Shown here one piece after another: positions 1 to 8,174 of a stretch of 64,000 nucleotides of DNA. Each line of letters starts with the position of its first letter. Positions within the stretch are counted from its first letter, which is position 1. The DNA is from Solimonas sp. SE-A11 (lineage in GTDB: Bacteria > Pseudomonadota > Gammaproteobacteria > Nevskiales > Nevskiaceae): assembly GCF_030345715.1 (NCBI RefSeq), contig NZ_JAUASX010000011.1, positions 111,565 through 175,564 of the forward strand, in the 5' to 3' direction. The notes under the pieces are model-generated. The model searched no databases. It worked only from the letters and a program-made list of their open reading frames with translations, and had not been told where the DNA came from. Position numbers and translations under genes: made by a program.

Positions 1-2
1 GC

Positions 3-521
3 CTCTACTGGGGCATGCTGGCCTTCTTCGTCTCCCGCTTCGGCGAAAAGACGGTGGCGCCCGGCTTCGACGCCACCCAGATCGACAACCTCAGCCGGGG
101 CCTGGCGGACATGTACCGGCGCGGCATCTACCGCACGCCGCTGATGCTGTACCGCCTGCGCAAGTCCCAGGAGCAATACGCCAAGGGCATCCGCGGCTAC
201 GACGCCGTGCTGTCGCCAGTGCTGGCGCACGTCACGCCCAAGCTTGGCCACCTGTCGCCGAAACAGGAGTTCGGGCCGTTGTTCGACCGCCTGCTGCGCT
301 ACGTGTCCTTCACCCCGCTGAACAACGCCTGCGGCAGCCCCGGCATCTCGCTGCCCATGGGCACCAGTGCGGAAGGCTTGCCGATCGGCGTGCAGCTATC
401 GGCGGCGCATGGCGATGAGCGCACGCTGCTGGAGTTGGCCTACGCGCTGGAAGGGGCTCAGCCCTGGCGCCGCATCCAGGACGTGGCTGCCAAGCCCAAG
501 CGCCGTGCCCGAGCCGTTTAG
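3..521 (+). CDS. Amidase signature family protein, C-terminal part
   Basis: The reading frame is open from the left edge of the window, so the N-terminal part and the true start are missing; about 172 residues remain. The visible part carries typical C-terminal amidase-signature features: the stretch GSPGISLPMG, then LPIGVQL and a terminal helix rich in ALE. Family members hydrolyse amide bonds with a Ser-cisSer-Lys triad; that triad lies upstream, outside the window, so activity and substrate cannot be judged. The next gene (yajD) begins 15 bases downstream in the same direction. The family call is fairly secure; the specific enzyme (for example GatA-like versus a catabolic amidase) is not. 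Confidence 0.8.
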   Translation, partial: LYWGMLAFFVSRFGEKTVAPGFDATQIDNLSRGLADMYRRGIYRTPLMLYRLRKSQEQYAKGIRGYDAVLSPVLAHVTPKLGHLSPKQEFGPLFDRLLRYVSFTPLNNACGSPGISLPMGTSAEGLPIGVQLSAAHGDERTLLELAYALEGAQPWRRIQDVAAKPKRRARAV

Positions 522-535
522 CAGGGGCTGCTCAT

Positions 536-913
536 ATGGTCATCAAGAGAACCACGATCAACGACGCCAGGCTCGACCAGATCGTCGCCGACGCCCAGCG
601 CAATGCCGCGCAGCGCGACGCCGGCTATCGCGAGCGCGCGTTGAAGATGTACCCCTGGGTTTGCGGCCGCTGCGCGCGCGAGTTCACGCGCACCAACCTG
701 CGCGAGCTGACCGTGCACCACAGGAATCACAACCACGACTACAACCCCGAGGACGGCAGCAATTGGGAGCTGCTGTGCCTGTATTGCCACGACAACGAGC
801 ACTCGCGCTACACCGACAACGATGGGCGCAAGGCTACGGGTGAGAACACCCAGACAGTGGCGACCGGCAATCCGTTTGCGGACCTTAAGGCGATGCTGGG
901 GAAGAAGTCCTAG
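536..913 (+). CDS. yajD: YajD-type HNH nuclease
   Basis: This 125-residue protein matches the small YajD family of HNH proteins almost end to end, including the conserved core YPWVCGRC, the strand-helix part LRELTVHH and the segment ELLCLYCHDNEHS, and the C-terminal NPFADLKAML. Cys43/Cys46 and Cys81/Cys84 form a probable structural zinc site, and the paired histidines at 61-62 and those near 85-89 form the HNH metal centre. YajD's cellular role is not well defined; the fold predicts a DNA nuclease. The start follows the amidase stop by 14 bases. The length is normal for the family and nothing is broken. Confidence 0.92.
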   Translation: MVIKRTTINDARLDQIVADAQRNAAQRDAGYRERALKMYPWVCGRCAREFTRTNLRELTVHHRNHNHDYNPEDGSNWELLCLYCHDNEHSRYTDNDGRKATGENTQTVATGNPFADLKAMLGKKS

Positions 914-969
914 CTGCACGCTGCATCCGGGCTACGACGCCCTGGGGATGCCCCAGGGAAGCCCTGAAA

Positions 970-1070
970 AAGTCCGTTCGCGCTGAGCCTGTCGAAGCGC
1001 GGGCGGACTTTTCCTGCGCCGGTCAACGAGTTACCGCTCGCCCTTCGACAGGCTCAGGGCGAGCGGTAAC
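970..1070. repeat. Dispersed palindromic repeat, family A (two-hairpin copy)
   Basis: Two hairpins stand side by side. The first (970-1010) has AAGTCCG/CGGACTT ends around the core CTGAGCCTGTCGAAG. The second (1030-1070) is a 13-bp stem GTTACCGCTCGCC/GGCGAGCGGTAAC around the inverted core CTTCGACAGGCTCAG. The same core recurs at four other intergenic places in this window (20131, 27870, 32443, 42497). The arrangement resembles REP/BIME elements. It lies between yajD and the end of rsgA, which converge, so it may also terminate transcription. Confidence 0.85.
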
Positions 1071-1085
1071 CTCTTCAGGGTTTCT

Positions 1086-2078
1086 CTAGGACTTGCGCCC
1101 GAACTTGCCGGGCTTCCTCTCCGGCTTCTTCGGCACCAGGCTGTCGCGCCAGGCCGCGATGCGCTGCGGCGGCAGATCGCGCTGCACCGCGCATCCCGGC
1201 TCGCGCTGATGCTTGCAGTCGCTGAAGCGGCATTGGGCCGCCAGTTGCCGTACATCGGCAAAATCATCTTCGGCCTTGGCCTGCTTCTCCGACAGCTTGA
1301 GCTCGCGCAGCCCCGGCGTGTCGATCAGGCAGGCGCCGCCAGGCAGCCGCCGCAGGAAGCGGGCCGTGGTGGTGTGCCGGCCCAGGTCGTCCTGGTGGTC
1401 CTGGGTGGCACCGGTGCGCTGCGCATCTACCCCGAGCAGGTTGTTCATCAGCGTGGACTTGCCGACGCCGGAGGAGCCGAACAATGCCAGCGTCTGCCCC
1501 GCGGCGAGCCAGGGAGCCAGCAGCTCCGGTACCTGCGGGCTGCGCGCGTCGAGTGCGATCACAGCGGTGTCGGGCGCGAGGCTGGCGATTTCTCGGCGCT
1601 GTGCGGTGGCGTCCGGCGCGCGATCGAGCTTGGTCAGTACCAGCACCGGAGTCACGTTGCTGGCCACGGCCATCAGGCGGTAGCGCAGCAGGCGCTCGGG
1701 GCTGTAGTCGCCGTCCATGCCCATCACCAGCAGCGCGGTATCGACATTGGCCACCAGCCGCTGGCGGCGGCCGTCCTGGCGCGTGCGCTGCAGCAGGCTG
1801 CGGCGGGGCACGAGTTGGGTCAGCCAGTTACCCTCGTCCTGGTAGCGCGCCCAGTCGCCCACCGCGATGCCGTCATCTGCCTTGGTCAGCGCCTGATGCA
1901 GCGCGGGATGGGTGCGAGCGCTGAACTCGCGCTCGCCATCGCTGACACGGTACTCGCTACGATGCTGCTCGACGATCCGCACCGGCCGGCCCGGCACCGG
2001 CGGCAACTGCTCCAGTGCCGTCGTCAGCGCGGCGTTCCAGCCCAGCCTTGCCAGTTCATCGCCGAGGGTGACGGTCAT
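1086..2078 (-). CDS. rsgA: Ribosome small subunit-dependent GTPase A
   Basis: RsgA is a circularly permuted GTPase that assists late 30S ribosome maturation. All parts are present in 330 residues: an N-terminal OB-like domain (about 30-100), the permuted G motifs with TKLD (149-152) before the P-loop GSSGVGKS (201-208) and the G3 motif DTPG (253-256), and a C-terminal zinc knuckle with Cys283, Cys288, His290 and Cys296. A basic tail rich in Lys and Arg follows, as is common. It reads from the end of the TonB receptor gene, 55 bases upstream. Length and motifs are ordinary and confidence is high. Confidence 0.97.
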   Translation of the reverse strand: MTVTLGDELARLGWNAALTTALEQLPPVPGRPVRIVEQHRSEYRVSDGEREFSARTHPALHQALTKADDGIAVGDWARYQDEGNWLTQLVPRRSLLQRTRQDGRRQRLVANVDTALLVMGMDGDYSPERLLRYRLMAVASNVTPVLVLTKLDRAPDATAQRREIASLAPDTAVIALDARSPQVPELLAPWLAAGQTLALFGSSGVGKSTLMNNLLGVDAQRTGATQDHQDDLGRHTTTARFLRRLPGGACLIDTPGLRELKLSEKQAKAEDDFADVRQLAAQCRFSDCKHQREPGCAVQRDLPPQRIAAWRDSLVPKKPERKPGKFGRKS

Positions 2079-2133
2079 GGAGCATCGCGAGAGAGGTGAG
2101 GCCGGATTCTATCCCGCCCGAGGCACTCCGGCC

Positions 2134-4245
2134 CTAAGGCATGAAATTCATCTCCACGCCCGCGAACCAGCTGCGGTCCGGCGCAGGTTCGAAGAAACGG
2201 CTGTTGCCCTCGTTGACGATCACCGAGCCCGCGTAGGTCTTGTCCAACAAATTGTCCACGCGCACGAAGGCGCCTAAGCTGCCGCGGCCGTAAGGGCGCA
2301 GCCAGCCCAGGCGGGCGTTGAGCACGCGGTAGGATTCGGCCTCGTCGCTGTTGAGATCGTTGACCGGTACCGCGCCGGAATGGCGCAGATCCACGGCAGC
2401 CGACCAGCCGGGCAGGGCGCGGCGCCAGGCCAGTTCCACCCAGGCGTTGTGGCGCGCGATGCCCGGGACACGGTTGCCTTTGGTTACCGTCCGGGTGACG
2501 CCGCCGGAGACATAGCTGAAGGTCTCGGCGAACTCGGCGTCGATGTAGTCCGCGGCCAGCTGCAGCGACCAGTCGCCCAGGACCCGCAGCGTCAGGCCGG
2601 CCTCCGCGCCGCGTCGCTGTGTATCTGCATTCTGGAAACTGGCCCGGCCGCCGCTGTTGACGGCGGGCACGATGTCATCCTCCGCGCTCGTGTCGAACAG
2701 CGCCAGCGTGAACAGGCCGCCACGCGGCAGGGCGCGCTTCCAGCCTAGCTCGAAGGTCTGGCTGCGCGAGGCGCGCAGGTCCAGGTTGAGACCGCCGCTG
2801 CCATCCGGCTTGTAGGACAGCTCGGTGAAGGTCGGCGTCTCGAAGGCACGGCCCCAGCTGCCGTAGACGCTGCTGGCCGCGCTCCAGGCGTAGCGCAGGG
2901 CCAGCGCCGGCGTGGTGGCGCTGTAGCGCTTGTCGCCGCTGTCGTTGGGGTTGGCGCCGACGATGTAATGGTCCTCCGACTCGAACTCCACCTCGCTGCG
3001 GCGCAGCGCGCCCAGCACGGTCCAGCGCTCCGACAGCGCCCAGTCGGCCGACAGGAACTGGTCGAAGCTGTCGACCTGGTTGTCCTCGTCGCGCCGCAGA
3101 GCGCCCAGCACGCCGGTGGTGGCGCCGATGAAGTTCTCGTAGCCCTTGCGGTTCTCCTTCAGCGACTGCAGCTGCAGGCCGGCGCTGAGCGTGCCGCGCG
3201 ACAGCTTCCAGTTATAGCGGCCGTCGCTGCCGTAGCCCACGCGCTCCAGGTCAATCACGCCGCCGGAATTCCGCGGCTGTGTCTGCTGGGTGTTGACCGG
3301 GATCGACTGGAACTGTCGCACCGCGCGTGAACTGCCGTAGGTCACAAGCTCCAGGCTGTCGCCATTGGCGAGCTGCTGTTCGTAGCGCAGGCCGCCGATG
3401 CGGTCGTTGAGGCTCTTGCGCGTGTTGAAGGTGTTGGCACCGGGGTCTACCTGGCGCGGGTTTGCCTCGTACTGCGCGCGGCTCAAGCCCAGCGGGTCCT
3501 GCGCGTCGGGCTGCGACAGGCTGTTGAACACCAGGCCCAGGCGCTTGGTCTCGTCGATCTGCCAGCTGGCCGTTGCCGCCACCTGGTCGCGGCGTGCGGC
3601 ACTGTGCTCGCGATAGCCGTCGGTCATGAAGCGCAGTCCCTCGACGCGATAGCCGAGCTTGCCGTCCAGCGCCTGCCCGGCGGCGGAGGCCGAAGCGCGC
3701 CAGGTGTCGTCGCTGCCCATCACCACGCGGCTGCCGAAGGTCAGCGCCGCGGGCGGCGGAGCCGAGAACGCAGCGATCACGCCGCCGGAGGCATTGCCAT
3801 AGGGATAGGCCAGCGGCCCGCGCAGCACCTCGATGTGATCCAGCGAGGTCACTGACAGGCTCGAGGGCTGGCCCTGGCCGTCCGGCGCCGTCAGCGGGAT
3901 GCCGTCGAGCCGCAGCTGGATGCCGCGCACACCGAAGCTGGAGCGCGCGCCGAAGCCACGGCTCTGGATCTGCAGGTCCTGCGCGTAGTTCTGGCGGTTG
4001 CGCGCGGTCAGGCCCGGCACGCGCACCAGGCTTTCGGACAGCCCGATGCCGGCCTGGGTCCAGGCCAGGTCCTCGGTATCGACACGGCCGATGGCGGCCG
4101 GCGCCTCCAGCTCGGGGCGCGGCGAGGGCATGCCGACGACGACCACCGGCGGCAGGGGCGTCGGCGCCTCTTCGGCGAGGGCGGCGGACAGGGGCAGGGG
4201 CAGCAGGCCAAGGGCCAGCAGGGGGCGCAGGGAACGGTAGTGCAT
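2134..4245 (-). CDS. TonB-dependent outer-membrane receptor
   Basis: This 703-residue protein starts with a signal peptide (cleavage likely after the Ala-Leu-Ala around residue 24), followed by a short proline-rich linker and a plug domain with the usual features: a TonB-box-like stretch near VVVVG, then LRGPLAYPYGNASGGVI ending the plug. The remaining ~480 residues are typical alternating beta-barrel sequence. Such receptors import siderophores, vitamin B12, metals or sugars using TonB energy. No Fur-like box is evident before the start, so the ligand is unknown. The C-terminus ends in MNFMP rather than a terminal phenylalanine. Only rsgA follows on the same strand. Confidence 0.93.
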   Translation of the reverse strand: MHYRSLRPLLALGLLPLPLSAALAEEAPTPLPPVVVVGMPSPRPELEAPAAIGRVDTEDLAWTQAGIGLSESLVRVPGLTARNRQNYAQDLQIQSRGFGARSSFGVRGIQLRLDGIPLTAPDGQGQPSSLSVTSLDHIEVLRGPLAYPYGNASGGVIAAFSAPPPAALTFGSRVVMGSDDTWRASASAAGQALDGKLGYRVEGLRFMTDGYREHSAARRDQVAATASWQIDETKRLGLVFNSLSQPDAQDPLGLSRAQYEANPRQVDPGANTFNTRKSLNDRIGGLRYEQQLANGDSLELVTYGSSRAVRQFQSIPVNTQQTQPRNSGGVIDLERVGYGSDGRYNWKLSRGTLSAGLQLQSLKENRKGYENFIGATTGVLGALRRDEDNQVDSFDQFLSADWALSERWTVLGALRRSEVEFESEDHYIVGANPNDSGDKRYSATTPALALRYAWSAASSVYGSWGRAFETPTFTELSYKPDGSGGLNLDLRASRSQTFELGWKRALPRGGLFTLALFDTSAEDDIVPAVNSGGRASFQNADTQRRGAEAGLTLRVLGDWSLQLAADYIDAEFAETFSYVSGGVTRTVTKGNRVPGIARHNAWVELAWRRALPGWSAAVDLRHSGAVPVNDLNSDEAESYRVLNARLGWLRPYGRGSLGAFVRVDNLLDKTYAGSVIVNEGNSRFFEPAPDRSWFAGVEMNFMP

Positions 4246-4295
4246 GCAGAATCCTAACCCGCGCCCCCGGGGCGGGTTCTACCCTGAAGGCAGTA

Positions 4296-4664
4296 TCAGT
4301 GTGCTGGCGCCGCCGTGCCGCAGCGCTTCTCCGGCAGTGCGCAACGGATTTCGCCTGAGCAATACCAGCGCTCGCGGCGCTCCAGCATCAGCGGCTTGCC
4401 ACCCTCCGAGGACACGACGGCCTGGTCCCGCGACGCATCGTGGCTGCAGCGGATTTCCGTGATCGTGGGGTCGCCGAGGTCGCGGCAGTAGCGCCCGGCT
4501 TCCGTGCCCAGCAGTTCGCGGGCATGCGCCTCGGACTGGAAGCTGATCAGGCCGCCGGAACGGCCCTGCTTGATGGTCTCGGTGCAGTTGCCGGGTGCCG
4601 AGGCAAAGGCCGGCAGGCCGGCCAGGCAGAGCAGCAATGGCAGGGCGCGCAGGGAGATAGGCAT
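4296..4664 (-). CDS. Small secreted cysteine-rich protein, unknown function
   Basis: The 122-residue protein begins with a clear signal peptide (hydrophobic run LPLLLCLAGLPAFA, cleavage near residue 22). The mature part has six cysteines, which would allow three disulfide bonds in the periplasm. I do not recognise the family. I chose the start at 4664 because GGAG lies about nine bases upstream and it gives a clean signal peptide; an open frame continues upstream to 4826 but would add a non-signal extension. It lies between the TonB receptor (same strand) and the divergent Rieske oxygenase gene. Confidence 0.6.
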   Translation of the reverse strand: MPISLRALPLLLCLAGLPAFASAPGNCTETIKQGRSGGLISFQSEAHARELLGTEAGRYCRDLGDPTITEIRCSHDASRDQAVVSSEGGKPLMLERRERWYCSGEIRCALPEKRCGTAAPAH

Positions 4665-4768
4665 GGGGGACTCCGGTAGCTCGGTCAGCCTCATCTTAGC
4701 CCCGCCGCCGGTCATTTCTACCGCAGTCGGGGGATGAACCGGGCAGGCCGGCAGCGCCATGCTCCAAA

Positions 4769-4790
4769 AAACATTGTCCAAGAAATGTTT
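4769..4790. promoter_or_regulatory. Palindromic operator candidate, AAACATT-N8-AATGTTT
   Basis: A perfect 7-bp inverted repeat with an 8-base spacer lies 36-57 bases before the Rieske oxygenase start. An overlapping imperfect palindrome (GTCCA...TGGAC, 4776-4796) uses the same DNA. The same arms with the same spacing, one mismatch, recur at 29197-29218 between the LuxR-type regulator and a DUF1329 gene, which argues for one regulator binding both. Which protein binds is not shown by the sequence. Confidence 0.55.
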
Positions 4791-4825
4791 CTGGACGATA
4801 ACCGGGTTCTGGAGAGGACAAGACA

Positions 4826-5992
4826 ATGGAAACGGACAACAGGAAGGGCGGGGACCTGAACGCCAAGGCTGAGACCCTGCGGCGCAGTTCCGCCGCCACG
4901 GCGCAGCGCAACCTCATCACTATTCCGCGGCATGCGGACGGCTCGCCGCGCTACGCGCGCGGTTGGCACATGGTGGGCTGGAGCGACGAATTTCCCCAGG
5001 GCGAGCCGGTGCCGCGCGACTACTTCGGCATGCGCCTGGCGTTCTTCCGCGGCGAGGATGGCAAGATCCGCTGCCTGGACGCCTTCTGCCCCCACTTGGG
5101 CGCCGATCTGTCCGCCGGCAAGGTCTTCGGCAACGAGCTGCAGTGCCCGTTCCACAACTGGCAGTACCACGGCGACACGGGCAAGTGCGTGAAGATCCCG
5201 TACTGCGCCAGCATCCCGGCCAAGGCCAAGACCCGCGCCTTCAAGACGCTGGAGATCAACGACACCGTGCTGATCTGGTTCGACCCCGAGGGCGGCGAGC
5301 CGGACTACGACATCCTGCCGCTGGAGGATTTCAACGCCAAGGGCTGGACCAAGGGCTGGCGCCGCTTCCAGATCACCATCAAGACGCATCCGCGCGAGGT
5401 GATCGAGAACACCGTGGACAAGGGCCACCTGCTGCCGATCCACGGCTACGACGTGGACACCTGGCTGCCGGTCTGGGACGGCCACATGACCGGCGAGCTG
5501 ATGTGGGGCAAGCACACGCGCTTGGCGGCCGACGCGCAGGACGACAAGCTCTACGTGCGCTCGCTGACCTTCGGCCCGGCCTACCAGTACACCTGGCAGA
5601 CGCAGGACTCCAAGATGTTCGACTCCGCGATCCTCACCGCCTGGTGCCCGATCGACGAGAGCACCATCGAGTACTGGTTCGGCGTGATCGTGAAGGCCAA
5701 TGCCGACAACTTCCCGCCGGAACATCTGGAGGCCGCGGCACAGGGCTACTGCGAGGCCTCGTACCAGGCCTTCATGGAAGACGTCTACATCTGGGAGCGC
5801 AAGCTCTACCGCCCTGAGCCCACGCTCTGCGCGTCCGACGGGCCCATCGCCAAGCTGCGCCGCTGGTACTCGCAGTTCTACACCGACCGCGCACAGGTCG
5901 ATACCCGCCTGTTCCACAACAGCAACAAGAAGTGGACCGTGCATGACCTGCGCGACAACATGCAGGCCGTGCTCGCCGAGCAGGAAACCTGA
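4826..5992 (+). CDS. Rieske non-heme iron oxygenase, KshA/sterol-oxygenase-like
   Basis: This 388-residue protein is the terminal oxygenase of a Rieske system. The [2Fe-2S] site is Cys88-x-His90 and Cys107-x2-His110. The mononuclear iron site fits Asn195-x2-Asp198-x2-His201-x4-His206. The sequence has the single-subunit layout of 3-ketosteroid 9alpha-hydroxylase (KshA) and related sterol Rieske enzymes, including the late aromatic stretch RRWYSQFYTD. It is 22 residues longer than the second Rieske gene at 26704. It is followed after 25 bases by a carboxymuconolactone-decarboxylase-like gene and then a cycloeucalenol-cycloisomerase-like gene, probably one operon. No reductase is adjacent. A steroid or sterol substrate is inferred from family and neighbours. 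Confidence 0.9.
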   Translation: METDNRKGGDLNAKAETLRRSSAATAQRNLITIPRHADGSPRYARGWHMVGWSDEFPQGEPVPRDYFGMRLAFFRGEDGKIRCLDAFCPHLGADLSAGKVFGNELQCPFHNWQYHGDTGKCVKIPYCASIPAKAKTRAFKTLEINDTVLIWFDPEGGEPDYDILPLEDFNAKGWTKGWRRFQITIKTHPREVIENTVDKGHLLPIHGYDVDTWLPVWDGHMTGELMWGKHTRLAADAQDDKLYVRSLTFGPAYQYTWQTQDSKMFDSAILTAWCPIDESTIEYWFGVIVKANADNFPPEHLEAAAQGYCEASYQAFMEDVYIWERKLYRPEPTLCASDGPIAKLRRWYSQFYTDRAQVDTRLFHNSNKKWTVHDLRDNMQAVLAEQET

Positions 5993-6017
5993 GCGAGCCG
6001 GGCCGGAGGAGAGAACC

Positions 6018-6401
6018 ATGAGTCGTTACGACCGCAAGAAAGGCGTGGAGCTGTTCAACGAGGTCTATTGCGGCAAGGTGCCGCTGCCGGCCGGGGAGGG
6101 CGAGAGTCCCTTCATCGACTACATGCTGGAGACGCTGTTCGGCACGCTGTGGGCGGACGAGACCCTGTCGATCCGTGACCGGCGCCTGTTGCTGATCGGC
6201 GCCATCGCCGCGCAGGGCGAGGCCGGCACGCTGGCCATCCAGCTGCGCTCCGCCCTGCTGCGTGGCGAGCTGACGCATGCCCAGCTCGACGCCGTGGCGG
6301 TCTTCCTGACGCAGTATGTCGGCTACCCCAAGGGCTCGCAGCTGTTCCAGATCTGCAACAGCGTCAAGGCCGAAGCGCCCGCATCGCAGGGGGGCGCATG
6401 A
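6018..6401 (+). CDS. Carboxymuconolactone decarboxylase (CMD/AhpD-like) family protein
   Basis: The 127-residue all-helical protein carries the CMD family pattern: LSIRDRRLLLIGAIAA in the middle and LTHAQLDAVAVFLTQYVGYPKG near the end. The redox-active CxxC of AhpD peroxidase types is absent, so an enzymatic decarboxylase or an accessory role is more likely than peroxidase activity. I chose the ATG at 6018 because a strong GGAGGAGAG site lies just upstream, although the frame is open further 5'. It overlaps the next gene by four bases (ATGA), which indicates translational coupling within the Rieske operon. Confidence 0.85.
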   Translation: MSRYDRKKGVELFNEVYCGKVPLPAGEGESPFIDYMLETLFGTLWADETLSIRDRRLLLIGAIAAQGEAGTLAIQLRSALLRGELTHAQLDAVAVFLTQYVGYPKGSQLFQICNSVKAEAPASQGGA

Positions 6402-7282
6402 ACACCGCCACCGCATCCTCCACGGCCTCCTCGGGCCGCATCCCCGGCTACTGGTTCTCGCGCAATCCCGACAAGGCCTGGGGCGAGAAATTCTTCCTGC
6501 TGTTCCTGCCGGTGTTCATCGTCTTCAACACCGTGGTCCAGCAGATGGGCTGGCTGGATACCGGCAATTTCTGGAACATCGTCCAGAATTTCCTGATGTG
6601 GGTGCCGTACTGCCTGCTGCTGCCCTGGTGGCTGCGCCGCAACAGCGGCGTGCCGGCGGTGGAAAGCTACTGGCTCAAGTACAACGTGTACATGTCCACC
6701 TACGTGTTCTGGGCCACCTACTTCCATACCGAGTACTTCTTCCAGATCCTGGGGCTGCGCTATAACTTCCCCGAGGTGACGCTGTATTTCGACTCCTTCC
6801 TGCTGGGGCCGGACGAAGCCACCGCGCGCGAGACCTTCCAGAAGATCCCGCCGAGCATGTACCTGAACGCCATCGCGTTCTTCGTGGTGTACCACACCGC
6901 CTCGGTCGTGATCATGCGCCGCGTGCGCACGCTCACCCCCAACGTCAGCCCGCTGCTGCGCAAGCTGCTGTGGGCGCTGACGGTGGCGGTCACGGCCTTC
7001 TTCTTCGCCTGGGCCGAGACCTTCTTCTACGTCAACGAGGGCATCAAGCAGCACGTCTGGTACGTGGACATGGCGCGCATGCTCAGCATCGGCTCGGTCT
7101 GCTACATGCTGTATTTCCTGGTCAGCTTTCCCAACATCTACCGCATGGACGAGGACGACTTCGCTGGCGCCCAGGGTGAGCGCTGGAGCGCCTCGCGCGC
7201 CTTCATGGAGGCCTCGGCGGTCAGCATGATCGTGCTGTTCCTGCTAGACCTGTTCGCCTGGGTCTACGGGCCAATCATCTAA
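6398..7282 (+). CDS. Membrane protein resembling cycloeucalenol cycloisomerase
   Basis: This 294-residue protein has about six to seven hydrophobic segments. Its landmarks match, in order, what I remember of plant cycloeucalenol cycloisomerase (CPI1, about 280 residues): NPDKAWGEKFFLLF near the N-terminus, YWLKYNVYMS, the aromatic stretch YFHTEYFFQILG, a YHTAS-VIMRR segment, then YFLVSFPNIYRMDED and the C-terminal LDLFAWVYGPI. CPI1 opens the 9,19-cyclopropane ring of cyclopropyl sterols in a membrane. Here the gene overlaps a CMD-like gene and follows a Rieske oxygenase, so a role in sterol or triterpenoid conversion is plausible. The homology is recalled, not aligned, and function may have diverged. 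Confidence 0.62.
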   Translation: MNTATASSTASSGRIPGYWFSRNPDKAWGEKFFLLFLPVFIVFNTVVQQMGWLDTGNFWNIVQNFLMWVPYCLLLPWWLRRNSGVPAVESYWLKYNVYMSTYVFWATYFHTEYFFQILGLRYNFPEVTLYFDSFLLGPDEATARETFQKIPPSMYLNAIAFFVVYHTASVVIMRRVRTLTPNVSPLLRKLLWALTVAVTAFFFAWAETFFYVNEGIKQHVWYVDMARMLSIGSVCYMLYFLVSFPNIYRMDEDDFAGAQGERWSASRAFMEASAVSMIVLFLLDLFAWVYGPII

Positions 7283-7305
7283 GGCCATGAATTGAGTGAA
7301 TAAAA

Positions 7306-7335
7306 GGGCCGGGAAAGCCCGACCCTGTTGTTTTC
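7306..7335 (+). terminator. Hairpin terminator after the Rieske operon
   Basis: GGGCCGGG pairs with CCCGACCC (one mismatch) around an AAAG loop and is followed by TGTTGTTTT. It lies just after the cycloisomerase-like gene. Confidence 0.55.
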
Positions 7336-7344
7336 GGTCAATTT

Positions 7345-7372
7345 CGAGAATATATTCGCAAAATAATTCTCG
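7345..7372. promoter_or_regulatory. TetR-type operator candidate (CGAGAAT-N14-ATTCTCG)
   Basis: Perfect 7-bp arms with a 14-base AT-rich spacer lie 22-49 bases upstream of the TetR gene. The left arm also forms an inner palindrome GAATATATTC. Size and position fit an autoregulatory TetR operator for the TetR-P450-rubredoxin operon. Confidence 0.6.
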
Positions 7373-7393
7373 TATTGGGGTCAGGGCCGGCAC

Positions 7394-8155
7394 ATGAGCG
7401 GCGGCGCGGCGATCAAGGCAGGCAGGGGGCAGGCGGCACCGCGTGTAGGCCGGCCGCCCAGCGTCACCGTGCCGCAGATCGTCGCCGTGGCCCTGGAACT
7501 GGGCCTGGACAACCTCTCGCTCAAGCAGGTGGCCGACCAGCTCGGCATCGGCCTGGCCACGCTGTACCGCCATGTCGGCACGCGCGACGAACTGCTGCGC
7601 CTGGCCAGCTTCGAGCTGATGCTGCGCCGCCAGGCGCCGGCGGCGGCGTCCGCACACTGGTCCGAGGTGGCGCTGCAGTACGCCGAGACGCTGCTGCAGT
7701 CCTTCCTGGCGGAGCCGCAGCTCATCACCGAGCTGCAGCGCGGCCGCCTGGGCCCGCATGCCGAGGTGGACCTGCTGGAGCAGTTCCTCGGCGTGATCAC
7801 GCGGCATGGCTTCAGCATCGACGAGGGCGTGAGCCTGTTTCATGCCTTGGGTACCGTGGTGGTCGGCACTGCCACCGGCATGACCGGCAACCGTGCCGCC
7901 GAGGCGGCGGGCGAGCCCTGGAAGATCGAGACGCGCCGCGTGCTCGGTGCGCGCGACGACGACGAACTGCCTTTGGTGCGCCGCGCCTATCCGCAGTTCG
8001 TCGATCCCGGCATCGCGCAGTGGCGCTTCACCGTCCGCAGCCTGCTGGCCGGCGTCGCCGCCGCGCGCGGCGAGACCCTGCCGGCAGACCTTCTTGCGAC
8101 ACCAGCGGCCGACAGAGCCGTGCCCATCCAGCGCAAGGGCAGCGGCAAGCCCTGA
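7394..8155 (+). CDS. TetR family transcriptional regulator
   Basis: The 253-residue protein has an N-terminal TetR helix-turn-helix (about residues 25-70) with the recognisable SLKQVADQLGIGLATLYRHVG motif split over helices 2 and 3, and a C-terminal ligand-binding domain with a long glycine-rich middle part. It is the first gene of an operon with a P450 (19 bases downstream) and a rubredoxin. A long palindrome lies immediately upstream, which suggests repression of its own operon relieved by a hydrophobic ligand. The ligand is unknown; context suggests a substrate of the P450. Confidence 0.9.
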   Translation: MSGGAAIKAGRGQAAPRVGRPPSVTVPQIVAVALELGLDNLSLKQVADQLGIGLATLYRHVGTRDELLRLASFELMLRRQAPAAASAHWSEVALQYAETLLQSFLAEPQLITELQRGRLGPHAEVDLLEQFLGVITRHGFSIDEGVSLFHALGTVVVGTATGMTGNRAAEAAGEPWKIETRRVLGARDDDELPLVRRAYPQFVDPGIAQWRFTVRSLLAGVAAARGETLPADLLATPAADRAVPIQRKGSGKP

Positions 8156-8174
8156 ACCACCGAGGAGATTTCAC

